Shown here one piece after another: positions 1 through 11,619 of a stretch of DNA of 64,000 nucleotides (the first letter of the stretch is position 1; each line of letters starts with the position of its first letter). The notes under the pieces are model-generated. The model saw nothing but the letters and a program-made list of their open reading frames with translations, made no database searches and was not told where the DNA came from. The stretch is from Lepus europaeus (taxonomy: Eukaryota; Chordata; Mammalia; Lagomorpha; Leporidae): contig NC_084837.1 of assembly GCF_033115175.1 (NCBI RefSeq), forward strand, positions 69,897,266 to 69,961,265, read 5' to 3'. The translations under genes and the position numbers were made by a program.

Positions 1-1411
1 CATCTGCCAGTTACGGATACCCATGAAGTTACTTGTGACTGCCACTGAGATAAATGATTTCTTCTTCTCTTCTTCCTCCAAACTTTCACAACCGTGCCTC
101 TCATCAGTGGAATATGCACTGGAATATTGCTGGCAACAGAGTTTGAGAATTGTCTCAAAGGAGAGAAAGCTTAGGAGAGTGAGAATGATGCTGAGTATCA
201 TCAGGCAATGTTTGGCACAGTTTCCAAGCCACTTGGCATGCTCTCAGAGGAACCCACAGACAGAGGAGAGAATTACTCCATTCATTTGTTCATTGAGCCT
301 GTCAAAAATAGAATAAGACCAAATTTAGAATTTTAGAGTTTATTATGCACTCAGAAAGGCAATTTACAAACTACGAAGACCTCAAAATGAAAGTGATCAG
401 AAGCAGTTCAGAGACATGGAAATTTTAGGCTGACTTATAGAGAGAAAATGAGGAGGCTGATTAATCTTTGGAATGATTGGCTATTACCATGGGGGGTTGT
501 GGATGGCAGAGAATTGGTTAAAAGTAATCCTTTTCCACTATTTTTGGAAGGCAATTTAAGTGTCATTTATGATTATCAGAGGCAATTTACAAGAAGTAAC
601 CTAAGTTTCATTTACATGGCCTGTTTTTGTCTGCTCAGGAGAAGCTCAAACCTGGTCTATTATGTTTTATTTTAGCAATTCATTCATTCACTATGTCTGA
701 TAGATTTAGAAATGCCTGCCCTTATAAATAAGATTAAGTATGCAAAAATACCGTGACATATTATTCTTATGACTCCATTAGCAAATTTCAATTTCTCTGT
801 AATATCCTCTAAGTCACTAAGGAGCCTACATTTGTAGTATTATGAGTGTAGGTGTTCTGACTGTCCCACAGTCACAGAACAAATATAGGCATGTATAAGT
901 GACCATGTATGTCAAACTAAATTTCTGCATCTGGGCACCTAATATTTCAGAAAACTAGTGTCAACATCTTTTCTGAAAAGCCAGAGCTCATCCTTTCCAA
1001 CTGTCTATTGCTTTGAGCATCATCTGATGTCCCAGGGACAGTTACAAAAGAATGACTTGTGAATATAGAATATTACATAAACTTTAAATCTTTATATTTT
1101 AAGAGAGCTTTTAAACAATAGCCAGTAATTTAAATTTATTTTTCACTGAATTTTAAGTAATATTGGAAGCTAACGCCTATTCTTAGCCTTTTCAGCTGTC
1201 TTCAATAGTTGCCAAAACATGACTTTGTATCCTACTAGCTAAGCATTCATTCTCTAGCTTGCATTAAAATATGAAAGTCGTGGATTTTATTTGGCTTGTT
1301 GTGGTCTAGCAATCTTATCTAAAGATTACAGATGTTTCTTATTTAAAAGTGTACAATTTTATGAAAAATACAAACTAATGCTCTACAAAATCATGCATTA
1401 AAATAAATGGT
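1..1411. other. Intergenic, no gene recognised
   Basis: AT-rich sequence with only short open frames that lack splice context or recognisable protein sequence. No exon of MYEF2, the gene expected further upstream of CTXN2 in mammals, was recognised. The last ~100 bases may already belong to the ancient L1 that continues after the SINE at 1412. Confidence 0.5.
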
Positions 1412-1749
1412 GGGGCTGGCACTGTGGCGTAGTGGGTAAAGCACTGCCTGCAGTGCCAGCATCCCATATAGGCGCTGGTTTGACTCTCGACTGCTCCACT
1501 CTGATCCAGCTCTCTGCTATGGCCAGGGAAAGCAGTGGAAGATGGCCCAAGTCCTTGGGCGCCTGCACCCACACGGGAGACCTGCAGAAAGCTCCTGGTT
1601 TCAGAACGGCACAGCTCTTACCTTTGTGGCCAATTAGGGAGTGAACCAGCAGATGGAAGACTTCTGTCTCCTCTCTCTCTCTCTATGTCTCTCCTTCTTT
1701 TCTGTGTAACTCTGCCTTTCAAATAAATAAATAAATATTTTTAAAAATA
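1412..1749 (+). mobile_element. C-type SINE, older subfamily
   Basis: Lagomorph C repeat: a tRNA-derived head (GGGGCTGGCACTGTGGCGTA, then a B-box-like GGTTTGACTC), a body with the 'GATGGCCCAAGTCCTTGGG' block, a CT-rich stretch and an A-rich tail with AAATAAATAAAT. Probable duplicated target AAAATAARTGG lies before the head and after the tail. It sits at or inside the left end of an ancient L1. Confidence 0.9.
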
Positions 1750-1896
1750 AGTGGCAACTTAAGAAAATGGAAAGGCGAGTCACGAACTAGCATAAATTCT
1801 TGACAAAGCACATAACTGAAATAGAGTTTATATGCAAAACATACAAAGAACTTTTAGAACTCAACATTAAAAAACACATAAACTAATTAAAAATGG

Positions 1897-2999
1897 ATCA
1901 CTGGAAATGGACCTGCCCTGGAATCGAAGGATGCCCAGGTCAGAGCCACAGATCTTATTGGCTCCAAGCTGAAAAGCCCTTCACTCAGCCCAACTTCCAA
2001 AGTGACCACTGCAGTTGAGGGGACAGCCAAGTAGGGTCAGCAACATTGCAGGCAGAACTGTAAATTTCTTGTTAGAGATGCCCCCTGCCTTTACCTGGCC
2101 AGCTCTCCTCCCAGGCCAGCCAAGTAATGAAAGTCAACAGAGTGCCTTCCCCTAGGAGGTTCACACCTCCCTTAGGATATACCCCATGGGAAGAGATAGA
2201 TAGGTCTGGGCCTCTTAACTTACAAGGCCTAAAGCCCAACAGATTATTATCAAGCCCCTTCTATCAGGTTCTATTTGCCTCTCAATCAGAAAAATTACTT
2301 GTAGCTTAGACAGCACCTTTCTTAGCTCCTCTAATAATGACTCTGTCCTTTGTTCTAGACCCTGTCTAGTCCACTTGGGCCTCATTTCTTTGTAATCATA
2401 ACCTCTACTCTACCACCAATGGCTCTACTCCCAACCTGTGTGTACTGATGGTCCTCTTCCCCACTTAATGCTGTATAATTGTTCAGACCTGGTTAAGGCC
2501 ACTCTTAGGATCATTGGTTACTATCCTCAACCTGTCTTTTATGACCTTGTCTAAATATGATCAGAGTCGGCAAACTTGGAAGGCTTCCATAGCCTTGGCA
2601 ACTCATGACGACAGCCTAGGGTGGTTACTGGCGCCATAAACTAGAGTGTCAATTTGTTGGGTCAACAACAGGAGTCACTGTGCGCTTGCTCCTGATGTGG
2701 GATCTCTGTCCTTAATGTACTGTACATTTTGATTTAATGCTATAACTAGTACTCAAACAGTATGTTTCACTTTGTGTTTCTATGTGGGTGCAAACTGTTG
2801 AAGTATTTATACTAAATTGATCTTCTGTATATAAATAGAATTGAAAATGAATCTTGATGTGAATGGAAAGGGAGAGGGAGTGGGAGAGGGGAGGGTTGCG
2901 GGTGGGAGGGAAATTATGGGAAGGGGAAGCCATTGTAATCCATAAGCTGTATACTGGAAATTTATATTCATTAAATAAAAGTTAAAAAAAAATAAAAAT
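1897..2999 (+). mobile_element. Lagomorph L1 3' end, 5'-truncated, young
   Basis: A 1.1-kb sense copy ending in ATTAAATAAAAGTT plus an A-rich tail, inserted into the older L1. The target duplication AAAAATGG is at 1889-1896 and 3000-3007; the uninterrupted old L1 would read straight through it. The body is nearly the same as the reverse complement of 11620-12727. Translation of its first part continues a gag-like zinc-knuckle region that is complete further 5' in the copy ending at 13917. Confidence 0.8.
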
Positions 3000-3060
3000 A
3001 AAAATGGGAAAAATTAGTACAGACACCAGAGAATATATAAAGGTGAAAATAAACAGATGA

Positions 3061-3319
3061 GGGGGCTGGCGCCGTGGCACAGAGGGTTAACATGCTGGCC
3101 TGAAGCGCCGGTATCCCATATGGGCGATGGTTTGAGACCCGGCTGCTCCACTTCCCATCCAGCTTTCTGCTATGGCCTGGAAAAGCAATAGAAGATGGCC
3201 CAAGTCCTTGGGCCCCTGCACCAGCGTGGGAGACCTGGAGGAAGCTCCTGGCTCCTGGATTTGGATCGGCACAGTTCTGGCTGTTGCGACCAATTAGGGA
3301 GTGAACCAGCGGATGGAAG

Positions 3320-3356
<37 letters not shown>

Positions 3357-3413
3357 CTCCTCTCTCTGTTTAACTCTGACTTGCAAATGAATAAATAAAT
3401 CTTTTAAAAAAAT
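3061..3413 (+). mobile_element. C-type SINE, older subfamily
   Basis: Full-length copy within the ancient L1. A perfect 15-bp target duplication, AAAATAAACAGATGA, is at 3046-3060 and 3414-3428. It contains a long pure CT run (about 3322-3354). Confidence 0.93.
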
Positions 3414-3843
3414 AAAATAAACAGATGAAAAGATCATCTATATCACAACATATTAGGAAATTGAAAATATCCATTAAAGCACAAATGAATCTACTACAAA
3501 CCTAGCAGAATAAATCCAAAACACTGACAACTCCAAAAGCTGACGAGGATGTGGAGCAACAGGGACTCATTCATTGTCGGTAAAAACAAACAAAGGTAAG
3601 TTATTTTGGAAGTTTCTTACAAAGCTAAACAAAATCTTACCATAAAATCCAGCCATTTGTTCTTAGTTACCAAATTGTGTTCAAGGCTTATGTCCACACA
3701 AAAGCCTACACACCAATGTTTACAGCATCTTTGTAATTCCCAGAATTAGAAGCATCCAAGATATTCTTCAATGGGTTAATGGAAAAATATATTCTGGTAT
3801 AACCAACAAATGGAATATTATTGAGTGTTAAAAAGAAATGAGC

Positions 3844-4170
3844 GGCCGGCGCCGTGGCTTAACGGGCTAATCCTCTGCCTTGCGGTGCCGGCACACCGGG
3901 TTCTAGTCCCAGTTGGGGCGCCGGATTCTGTCCCGGTTGCTCCTCTTCCAGTCTAACTCTCTGCTGTGGCCCGGGAAGGCAGTGGAGGATAGCCCAAGTC
4001 CTTGGGCCCTGCACCCCATGGGAGACCAGGAGAAGCGCCTGGCTCCTGGCTTCGGATCAGCGCGATGCGCCGGCCGCAGCGGCCATTGGAGGGTGAACCA
4101 ATGGCAAAAAGGAAGACCTTTCTCTCTGTCTCTCTCGCTCACTATCCACTCTGCCTGTCAAAAAAAAAAA
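3844..4170 (+). mobile_element. C-type SINE, young GC-rich subfamily
   Basis: Young subfamily with head GGCCGGCGCCGTGGCTTAAC, B-box-like GGTTCTAGTCC, 'GGAGGGTGAACCAA' near the end and a plain poly-A tail. Target duplication AAAAGAAATGAGC at 3831-3843 and 4171-4183, inside the ancient L1. Confidence 0.95.
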
Positions 4171-4689
4171 AAAAGAAATGAGCTATCAAGACATGAAAAG
4201 GTCATGGAGAGATATTAAATGCATGCTATGCAGTAAAAAGACCCAATCTGAAAAAGCAGCAGAGTCTGCAGGACTGTATGCATACTGTCTGGAAAATATA
4301 AAACTATAAAGACAATAAAAAGAGCAATGGTTTCCAGAGTTTCATGATTGGATGTGGAGAGAGATGAAATAGGGATATTCAGAGATGTGGAACTATTCCG
4401 TTTGATAAAATAATGGGATATATTATACATTTGTTGAAACCCCTAGAACTAACCAATACAGAGCATGAACTCTAGTGAACTCTAATAAAAGCTATGAACT
4501 TTACTTAATAATAACTTTTCAGCATTGGTTTATTGGTTGTTAACAAAGGTACCACACTAATACAAGGGGTTAATAATAGAAGAAATTGTGAGTGAAGGGA
4601 GTATATGGGAATCTTCTGTATACTGTTTGACCCATTTTTGATTTGAATTTGCTCATTTATTTATGTTCATTTATTTCATTTATATTCAT

Positions 4690-5073
4690 TTTCAAATTTC
4701 ATTTATTTATATTTCATTATTTGAAAGGCAGAGAGATAGAGATCTCTTGTCTGCTGGTTCACTCCCCAAAAGACCACAACATCCAGGACTGGGTTAGGTT
4801 AAATCCAAGAAATGTGAACACAAACAAGGTATCCCATGTGAGAGGCTGGAATTGAAAGCAGAGCCAGACCTTAAACCCAGGTATTCTGATATGGGTTGTG
4901 GATATCCCAAGCATATCTTTTTTCTTTAATTTTATTTATTTATTTGAAAAGCAGAGTTACAGAGAGGCAGAGGCAGAGACAGAGAGAGGTCTTCCATCCG
5001 CTGATTCACTCCCCAAATGGCCGCAACAGCCAGACCCAACCATGTCTTAATTACTACACCAAATGCTCAATGC
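4690..5073 (-). mobile_element. Two old C-type SINEs, one inside the other
   Basis: An old antisense SINE runs 4690-4912 and appears to resume at about 5041-5072 with the head region. Between them (about 4914-5040) is a second antisense SINE, truncated at its head side. Both keep the tail-side motif 'TTATTTGAAA.GCAGAG' and the 'CTGGTTCACTCCCC' block. Borders are approximate because both copies are diverged. Confidence 0.65.
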
Positions 5074-5090
5074 TGCTTGATTTTCCTTTT

Positions 5091-5202
5091 GTTTTTTAAG
5101 ATTTATTTATTTATTTATTTATTTTAAAAATTAACTCAGCTTCATCAATTCTTGAATGTTGTTCTTTTTTTTATTATTTATTTGACAGGTAGAGTTATAG
5201 AC

Positions 5203-5239
<37 letters not shown>

Positions 5240-5818
5240 TCTTCCTTCCATTGGTTCACTCCCCAGTGGCCGCCATGGCCGGCTCTGCGTGGATCCGAAG
5301 CAAGGAGCCAGGTGCTTCCTCCTGGTCTCCCATGAGGGTGCAGGGGCCCAAGCACTTGGGCCATCCTCCAGTGCCCTCTTGGGCAATAGCAGAGAGCTGG
5401 CCTGGAAGAGGAGCAACCGGGACTAGAACCCAACTCCCATATGGGATGCCTGTGCTGCAGGCAGAGGATTAACCAAGTGAGCTGCGGCGCAGGGCCCCAA
5501 GATATATTTATTTGAAAGTCAGAGTTACAGAGACAGACAGAGAGACAGAAAGAGGTCTTCCATCTTCCTATTCACTCCACAGATGGCCACTACAGCCAGA
5601 GCTGGGCCAGGTAGAAGCCAGGAGTCAGGAGCTTCATCCAGGTCTCCCACATAGGTGGCAGGGGCCTAAATTCTTTTGTGCCGTCTTCTGCTGCTTTTTC
5701 CCAGGCCTTGAGCAGGGAGTTGATCATATGTGGAGCAAATAGGATATGAATTGGCATCAATATGGGATGCTGGTTTTGCAGGCAATGGCTCTACCTGCTA
5801 CGCCACATTGCTGACCCC
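5091..5818 (-). mobile_element. Antisense C-type SINE split by another SINE
   Basis: The outer element has its tail at about 5091-5130 and its body at 5499-5818, bounded by the near-perfect duplication CTTGATTTTCCTTTT (about 5076) and CTTGACTTTCCTTTT (about 5819). The inner element lies in the outer tail. Confidence 0.75.
5165..5498 (-). mobile_element. Antisense C-type SINE, inner element
   Basis: Full-length copy: tail TTATTATTTATTTGACAGG, pure GA run about 5207-5236, body with 'GGCCATCCTCCAGTGCC', and head ending GCGGCGCAGGGCCCC. Inserted within the tail of the older element around it. Confidence 0.85.
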
Positions 5819-5829
5819 TTGACTTTCCT

Positions 5830-6155
5830 TTTTAAAAAAGTTGTTTGTTTATTTGTTTATTATTTGAAAGGCAGAAAAACAGGTAGATTTTCCATCTGCT
5901 GGTTTGCTCTCCAAATGCCTACAACTGTCAGGGCTGGACAAGCCAAAGCCAGAAGCCAGAATCTCTAACTGTATGTCCCACATGGGTGGCAGTGACCCAA
6001 GTACTTAAGCCATAATCTGATGTCCCTCATAGTGTGCATGAGCAGGAACCTGGATTGGGAGCAGAGAGGAGGCTAGCATCCAGGCACTCTGATAAGGGAT
6101 GTGGGTGTCTCAAGCAGGACCTTCATCTGCTGTGCAACAACACCCACCTTGCTTG
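5830..6155 (-). mobile_element. Antisense C-type SINE, old
   Basis: Diverged copy with tail-side TTTATTATTTGAAAGGCAG, central 'CCCACATGGGTGGCAG' and a head ending near CAACACCCACC. It directly follows the nested pair at 5091-5818, making a cluster of about five antisense SINEs in 1.5 kb. Confidence 0.75.
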
Positions 6156-7409
6156 ACTTCTCTAAGGCCCCAAAACTGTTGTAAAAAGCATAACCTATTG
6201 AATTTTTTAAAACTTGCAATATTTAGGGGAACTGATAATATCATTGGAAAAAACTAGTGTCAAACTTGTACCACATCACAATAGCACTATAAAAATATTT
6301 ACAAACTAACAAAAAGGCGTTTAAAAATACAATTTAAAGTATGTAGTACAATATATTTTAAACTTTAAAAGTTTGTTTTAGATAGCAAATAATGATGGGA
6401 AAATATAAGGAAAGGTTGAGTTCTGTCCAAAGGGTAAATAAACAAGCATCAGGGAGAATAGTACAGTATGCATTTTCAAGACAGAGCATGTGGTCAAATT
6501 CAGACAAGATTGGAAAGGAGTAAATGCTTGTTATGTATAGTATTCCTTTCCTCCACAGCTTACTCCATTCAGCTTTGTTAGCGGACTTAGAAATCTCAGT
6601 TGCTTTTAGTTGGTAGTCATAACATTAACGTATTGGGGGAAATCATAAATAAGACAATTGAGTTCCATATTCTGTTGACATCTCTTTTGCCAATTAGGTA
6701 TTCACTGATTCACATTACCAAGGCACACATTGTAGCAGGAAAAAAAAATTGCTGTTTTTGTTTCTCTGTTTCTTTATCCATGTAAAATAACTTAGGCCAA
6801 TTCCTATACATAGTACTGTGGTTATGGTTCACACATTCATGGAACTGTACCCAAGGTACCCTGTTCTACTCATTAGATCCAACAATAAATATAGCAGAGG
6901 GCTTAAAGCACACTTTAAATGAAACAATTTAAGGCTTATGGGCAGCAAAATTAAGACCAATTAAATGAAACTTCACTTAAATATATCACTGTGAACTGAA
7001 ACCTTTAGTTCATTTTTCTTTGCAGAAAAGTTTACCAGCAAAACATAAAATCTAGTTTTCAATGGGACTCATCAAATAGACCAGCATTAGATCATTATCT
7101 ACGCTGAAGTGTCATCATGTTCAATTCACTTAAATCCACTCACTTAGATAATTTCTTCACTGTTGACAAAATCCCACACAGTCATTTTCTAATCAAATCT
7201 AATCATCCTATTACTATACTGTCTAATCCTGTTTCAGCACATTTGGCATTAGCTGATACTCTTAAGATATCAGATGGTAAAATGACCTAGAGGAAGAATT
7301 CCAAGAAAGAAGAAAGGGTAAACTGACAGAATGGCTGTAAGCCACTCAATACATAGTCGCAAAACTTCTAACGAGATCATGTAAATGAATAAATAAATCT
7401 TAAAATGAA
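6156..7409. other. Intergenic, nothing recognised
   Basis: AT-rich single-copy-looking sequence. Open frames are short and show no protein family I recognise. Confidence 0.5.
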
Positions 7410-7725
7410 GGGGGAGGGCAGCATTGTAGTGCAGCAAGTTAATTCACTCCTTGTGATGCCAGCATCCCATATCTAAATGCCAGTTCAAGTACCAGTCACT
7501 CTGTTTCAGATCCAGCTTCCTGCTAACGCACCTACAAAAGCAACTAAAAATGGCCCAATACTTGGGCACTTGCCACCCATATGGAGACCAAGATTGGGTT
7601 CTTGGCTGCTGGCTTTAGCCCAACCCAGACCTGACTGCTGTGGCCATTTGGAGAGTGAATCAGTAGGTTGGAAGATCTCTCTCTCTGTCTCTCTCTGACT
7701 CATTCACTCACAAAAACAAATCTCT
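7410..7725 (+). mobile_element. C-type SINE, old subfamily
   Basis: Diverged full-length copy starting GGGGGAGGGCAGCATTGTAG, with the 'ATGGCCCAATACTTGGGCAC' block and a short CT run. The A-rich tail is mostly lost. Confidence 0.8.
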
Positions 7726-8204
7726 GAATGAGATCACAAACCATTAATTTGTAGCAGAAATTTTAAGTAGGTTCCTTGAGTTTATAGAAATGAACTTCTA
7801 TAACTATCTGGTTTGAGTAAAAAGTTGTATTTGTAGAAAGTAAGCATGTATTTCTTAATGAACTTTAAAAATTCTCCTCCCTACAAAAATTTTAAATCAT
7901 TTATGTGCAAAAAGTATAGGTAGCTACAAATGACACTCAAAATAGGTAGGAGTGCATTTTTTAAAAACAAATGGTAAATTTTTGAATATAATTAATTATG
8001 TAATATCATTGAAAACCAAATGCATTGGGCAAATCAAAAAATAGTTATAGAAAAAGTAATTAACTTTAAAATATTTTTTGCATTTGAACAATGCAATATA
8101 AATATTTAAGTTATTAACAATATTCAAATGAGTTATGGCTATATTAAAAGATCTTAGATGAGGGACAATAATCAAACTTCAGCCAGACAAGGTGTACATT
8201 TCCT
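7726..8204. other. Intergenic, AT-rich, nothing recognised
   Basis: About 480 bases rich in A and T with no reading frame of note and no repeat I can name. Confidence 0.5.
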
Positions 8205-8220
8205 TTAAAAGTTAAAGGTA

Positions 8221-8452
8221 ATGATGCACCTCCCTGCTAATGTACCTGGGAAAGCAGTGAAAGATAGTCTAAGTATTTGTCACTCACTTGGGAAGCCCAG
8301 ATGGAGTTCCTGGCTCTTAAGCTTTGGTATGGCCATCTCTGATTATCATGGCCATTTGGAGAGTGAGCTAATGAATGGAAGATCTCTTTCTGTCACCCTC
8401 CCTCTTTCTGTCACTGTACCTTTCAAATAAATACAAATTAAAAATAAATCTT
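8221..8452 (+). mobile_element. C-type SINE, 5'-truncated
   Basis: The tRNA-like head is missing: the copy begins at 'CTCCCTGCTAATGTACCTGG', the middle of a C repeat. AAAAGTTAAAGGTAAT before it and AAAAGTTAAAGTAAT after its tail look like a target duplication, so the truncation probably occurred at insertion. Confidence 0.75.
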
Positions 8453-8469
8453 AAAAAAAAGTTAAAGTA

Positions 8470-8984
8470 ATATATAGGCCTAACAAGTTCAAGAGGTGAT
8501 GCTACTAAACAAAACTTAAAGTCACAAAGTCAACTAGAGTCAAGATAGAAAAATTCAGGTAAGCAAAGTTTTCCTCTGGAAAGAATTCTGTTATGACTTG
8601 TTGAAGGAAATTCTTGCTTTCAGTGTCTTTGTGACATTCTCTTTCTAGAGTGTTCTTGTTAGAGTGGGACTGTAATGTTCTCTAAATTCTTAACCATGTC
8701 TGTCTCCTAACATGATAGATAATTAATACACTTAATCTCTGACATAATGAGAGCTTCTAGTCATATAAGGGACACTATTGAGGGTATAGAATGAGAAGCA
8801 TGGAAATAAAATGTTTTGGTTAAGTTGACCTATATTACATAAATAAAAAATGTCTTCTGCTAATTTAACATTTTAATATTTAATCATTATAATTTAGATA
8901 CTTATATTCATGGCCAATTAGATGACATATTTTTCTGTATTTTAGCATCCTGTTAAAAATAAACTTATAAAACAATCACACTAT
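8470..8984. other. Intergenic, nothing recognised
   Basis: AT-rich sequence between two SINEs with no supported gene or nameable repeat. Confidence 0.45.
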
Positions 8985-9308
8985 GGGGCCAGCACTGTGG
9001 CACAGCAGGTTAAAGCCCTGCCCTGCAGCACCAGCATCTCATATGGGCGCTGGTTCGAATCCCGGCTTCTCCACTTCCAATCCAGCTCTCTGCTATGGCC
9101 TGGGGAAAGAGAAGAAGATGGCCCAAGTCCTTGGGCCCTGCATTCACGTGGAAGACCTGGAAGAAGCTCCTTGCTACTGGTTTCGGATTGGCTCAGCTCC
9201 AGCAGTTGCGGTCATTTGGGGAATGAACCAGTAGATGGAAGACTATCTCTGGCTCTACCTCTCTCTGTAACTCTGTCTTTCAAATAAATGAAATAAATCT
9301 TTTAAAAA
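8985..9308 (+). mobile_element. C-type SINE, older subfamily
   Basis: Full-length copy starting GGGGCCAGCACTGTGGCACA with a well-kept B-box-like GGTTCGAATCC and an AAATAAATGAAATAAATC tail. The body is close to the subfamily norm. Confidence 0.9.
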
Positions 9309-9309
9309 A

Positions 9310-11057
9310 CACACTCACTCACTCCATAGTCAATATTTTTTGGCCAAAAAGTAGAGAATTTGGATTATTTATCCCACTTCTGATTTTATGAGGACAGTTT
9401 ATAACAACACAGATCAGCATAGATGATTTTTAAAATGTACTGCTACCCTCAAAAACAAAAGTGTAGCAACTAAAGCAATAAAAAGGGACGGATATTAAAG
9501 CCTTAAAGCCTTAAATAGAGTTATTAAATTTCGGCTGTTCATTTGACTCTGACGTTCTTGGTAACTAAAAGAACTGGCAATATGATTGTTTACATGATAT
9601 TCTTTGTATATAACAATAGAACACATCACTTACCTTTGGTTGGCTTAAGTGAGGATACACTGAGGGTTCCATTTATAAAATTGGTATTAAAAATGTTTTT
9701 GAGGGGATGTTTAAGGGATTTGCATCCCTTAGACATTCTTGTGTAAGGAATAGCATGTGATGTGCTGATCAAAACTTTAGTAACAACCCTGTCAGAGACT
9801 TAGTGTAGGTTATGTATAGTAGGAATTATTTCATGTAGAATATTTTTACATAGGCTGGGAACATGATTTCAAAGCACAGTAATGCAACTCTGCCTGGGGC
9901 GTTTAAACAATGCCACCCCATGTATTTACCTTCTAATCATTTGGATTGCTCTGAAAATAAATCATAGACTATCTAGAAGTATGAATTAACTATGTGAATG
10001 ATATATTTTGTATCTTTCAATAATTTATTTTATAGAAGTTGAGCAAGGACACCAAGTGCAAGTATTCTGTTTTACATTTTTGCAATCCTTCACTTCTTTG
10101 GTAATGCAGAATAATATATAAATACCATATTAATCTCTGTGCTTCTACAGAACTTTTAGAACTTGCCATGTTGTTTTGTAATGTTATCTCCTCAAGGGCA
10201 AAGGCGAAATCTCATTTATCTTTGTATCCCAGCATCTAACAAAGAAACTGGAACATAATGGATTTTTTAATCCATTATGCTTTCCTAAATGAGCTACTTC
10301 GCAGACTTTTGAGAGCATCATCACCTTTCCCTTAGCTTAAAAAAAGGTCAAGGTCATGAACCAAGTAATATAACAGAACCTAATTCATGACAAAGCTTTC
10401 TCTTGGCATAAATTCAAAAGCATTAACCAGAAGCAAAGTATCAAATAATGTGGGTATGGATTTTTTTTTAATCAAAAAACCATCCACAGCAAACTTCAAA
10501 ATCTATACATGTGTGTGTGATGTCAATGACATGCCAGATCAATGTTCTCACACATAATCTGTGAAATAGTAGCCCATCCTACTTTCTGAACTGGGTAAGG
10601 ATTGGATCTGTAACATCTAGATTTTAAAAATGAGCTTTATGAACATTTATCATGGAGCCATATTTAAAGTCATAAAATGACAAGTCAAGGACTCTAAACA
10701 CAACAATAAATTCTCAGAGCCAGATTCATACATCAATAGCAGCATCATGTAACTTAGTTCTATTCCCTTGAGTTAGGTTTGCAAAGAGAATAAATGACTG
10801 AGGGTCATAGTAGGAAAATACAGAGTGGAATTCATTGCAGCGTGGGTCAAGATGATGGCAAAATAAGATCAAGTGTATCAAATTCGTAAGCAAATTGTTA
10901 ATATCAAATGCTTACATGATCAACTTCTGGACTAATTTGAATCATTGTATTTGCAAAAGTCTAGAAAATTCATAGAATAATAGTTGCAAGAAAATTATCA
11001 CCTTCCTTACACACTATGAGTGTGCTGCCAGGACACAATTATCTCTAGCACTTTGCT
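9310..11057. other. Intergenic; one L2 fragment
   Basis: Mostly unrecognised AT-rich sequence. About 10165-10262 resembles the 3' end of LINE2 in sense orientation ('CTCCTCAAGGGCAAAGGCG', then 'TTTGTATCCCAGCATCTAAC', 'GGAACATAATGGAT'). No coding evidence. Confidence 0.5.
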
Positions 11058-11219
11058 ATTTAAAGTATGGTCTTGAAACTGGCAATCTGTGTCAGCACCA
11101 GGGCTGCTGTTAGAAATGTAGAATCTAAGACCCAACCTCACAGCTACTAAAATCTGAATCTGTATTTTAGCAAGATCCCCAGGGTACTTGCATGTGATTA
11201 AATTTCAAGAAATATTGTT
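11058..11219 (-). mobile_element. MER5A-like hAT DNA transposon fragment
   Basis: Diverged non-autonomous hAT (Charlie) copy. It keeps 'TTTAAAGTATGGTC', 'TGTTAGAAATGTAGAATCT', 'TCTGTATTTTAGCAAGATCC' and a terminal region with 'TTCAAGAAATATTG'. Matched from memory of the MER5A consensus. Confidence 0.7.
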
Positions 11220-11242
11220 CTATCACAGAGTACTAATACAAT

Positions 11243-11515
11243 GGGGAGGGCCAGCATTGTAGTGCAGATGGTTAAGCTGCCATTTACAATTTTGGCATTT
11301 CATATCGGAGTGTTGGCTTAAGGCCCAGCTGCTCTGCTTCTGACCCTGCTTCCTGCTAATGTGACTGGGAAGGCAGCAGAAGATGGCCCAAGTACTTGGA
11401 CCCCTGCCATGCATGTGAAAGACAAGGGTTGGAGTTCCTGGCTCCTGGCTTCAACTTGGCTCAGATCTGTTGCAGCCACTGGGGAATGAACCAGTGGGTG
11501 GAAGAAAGATCCCAA

Positions 11516-11560
<45 letters not shown>

Positions 11561-11619
11561 ATGTGTCTCTCTCCTCCCTCTCTCTCTCTCACTCTTTCAA
11601 ATAAATAAACAAGTCTTTT
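11243..11619 (+). mobile_element. C-type SINE whose tail was hit by an L1
   Basis: Old-subfamily copy starting GGGGAGGGCCAGCATTGTAG with a long CT run (about 11514-11590) and tail AAATAAATAAACAAGTC. An L1 inserted in this tail; the remainder of the tail resumes at 13932. Confidence 0.85.

Larger units (their letters stand above)
1750..4640 (+). mobile_element. Ancient mammalian L1 3' half (L1M type), interrupted
   Basis: Diverged L1 ORF2 end and 3' UTR in sense orientation. Recognisable blocks are 'CAAAACACTGACAACTCCAAAAGC', '...GATGTGGAGCAACAGG' and 'TGGAATATTATTGAG', followed by the typical end near 4640. It is broken into about four pieces (1750-1896, 3008-3060, 3429-3843, 4184-4640) by a younger L1 and two SINEs. 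No intact reading frame remains. Confidence 0.8.

Noticed and set aside
1412-1480. tRNA-like A and B box sequences
   Set aside because: They are the tRNA-derived heads of SINEs, with degenerate cloverleaf and SINE bodies attached; not functional tRNA genes.
2127-2309. 60-codon frame, repeated at 12326-12508 on the other strand
   Set aside because: Recurs because both lie in the same L1 3' body. It is a broken repeat-derived stretch and not a conserved gene.
3315-3360. Regularly spaced short repeats that might suggest an array
   Set aside because: These are CT dinucleotide runs inside SINEs. There are no spacers or conserved repeats of CRISPR type, and the genome is mammalian.
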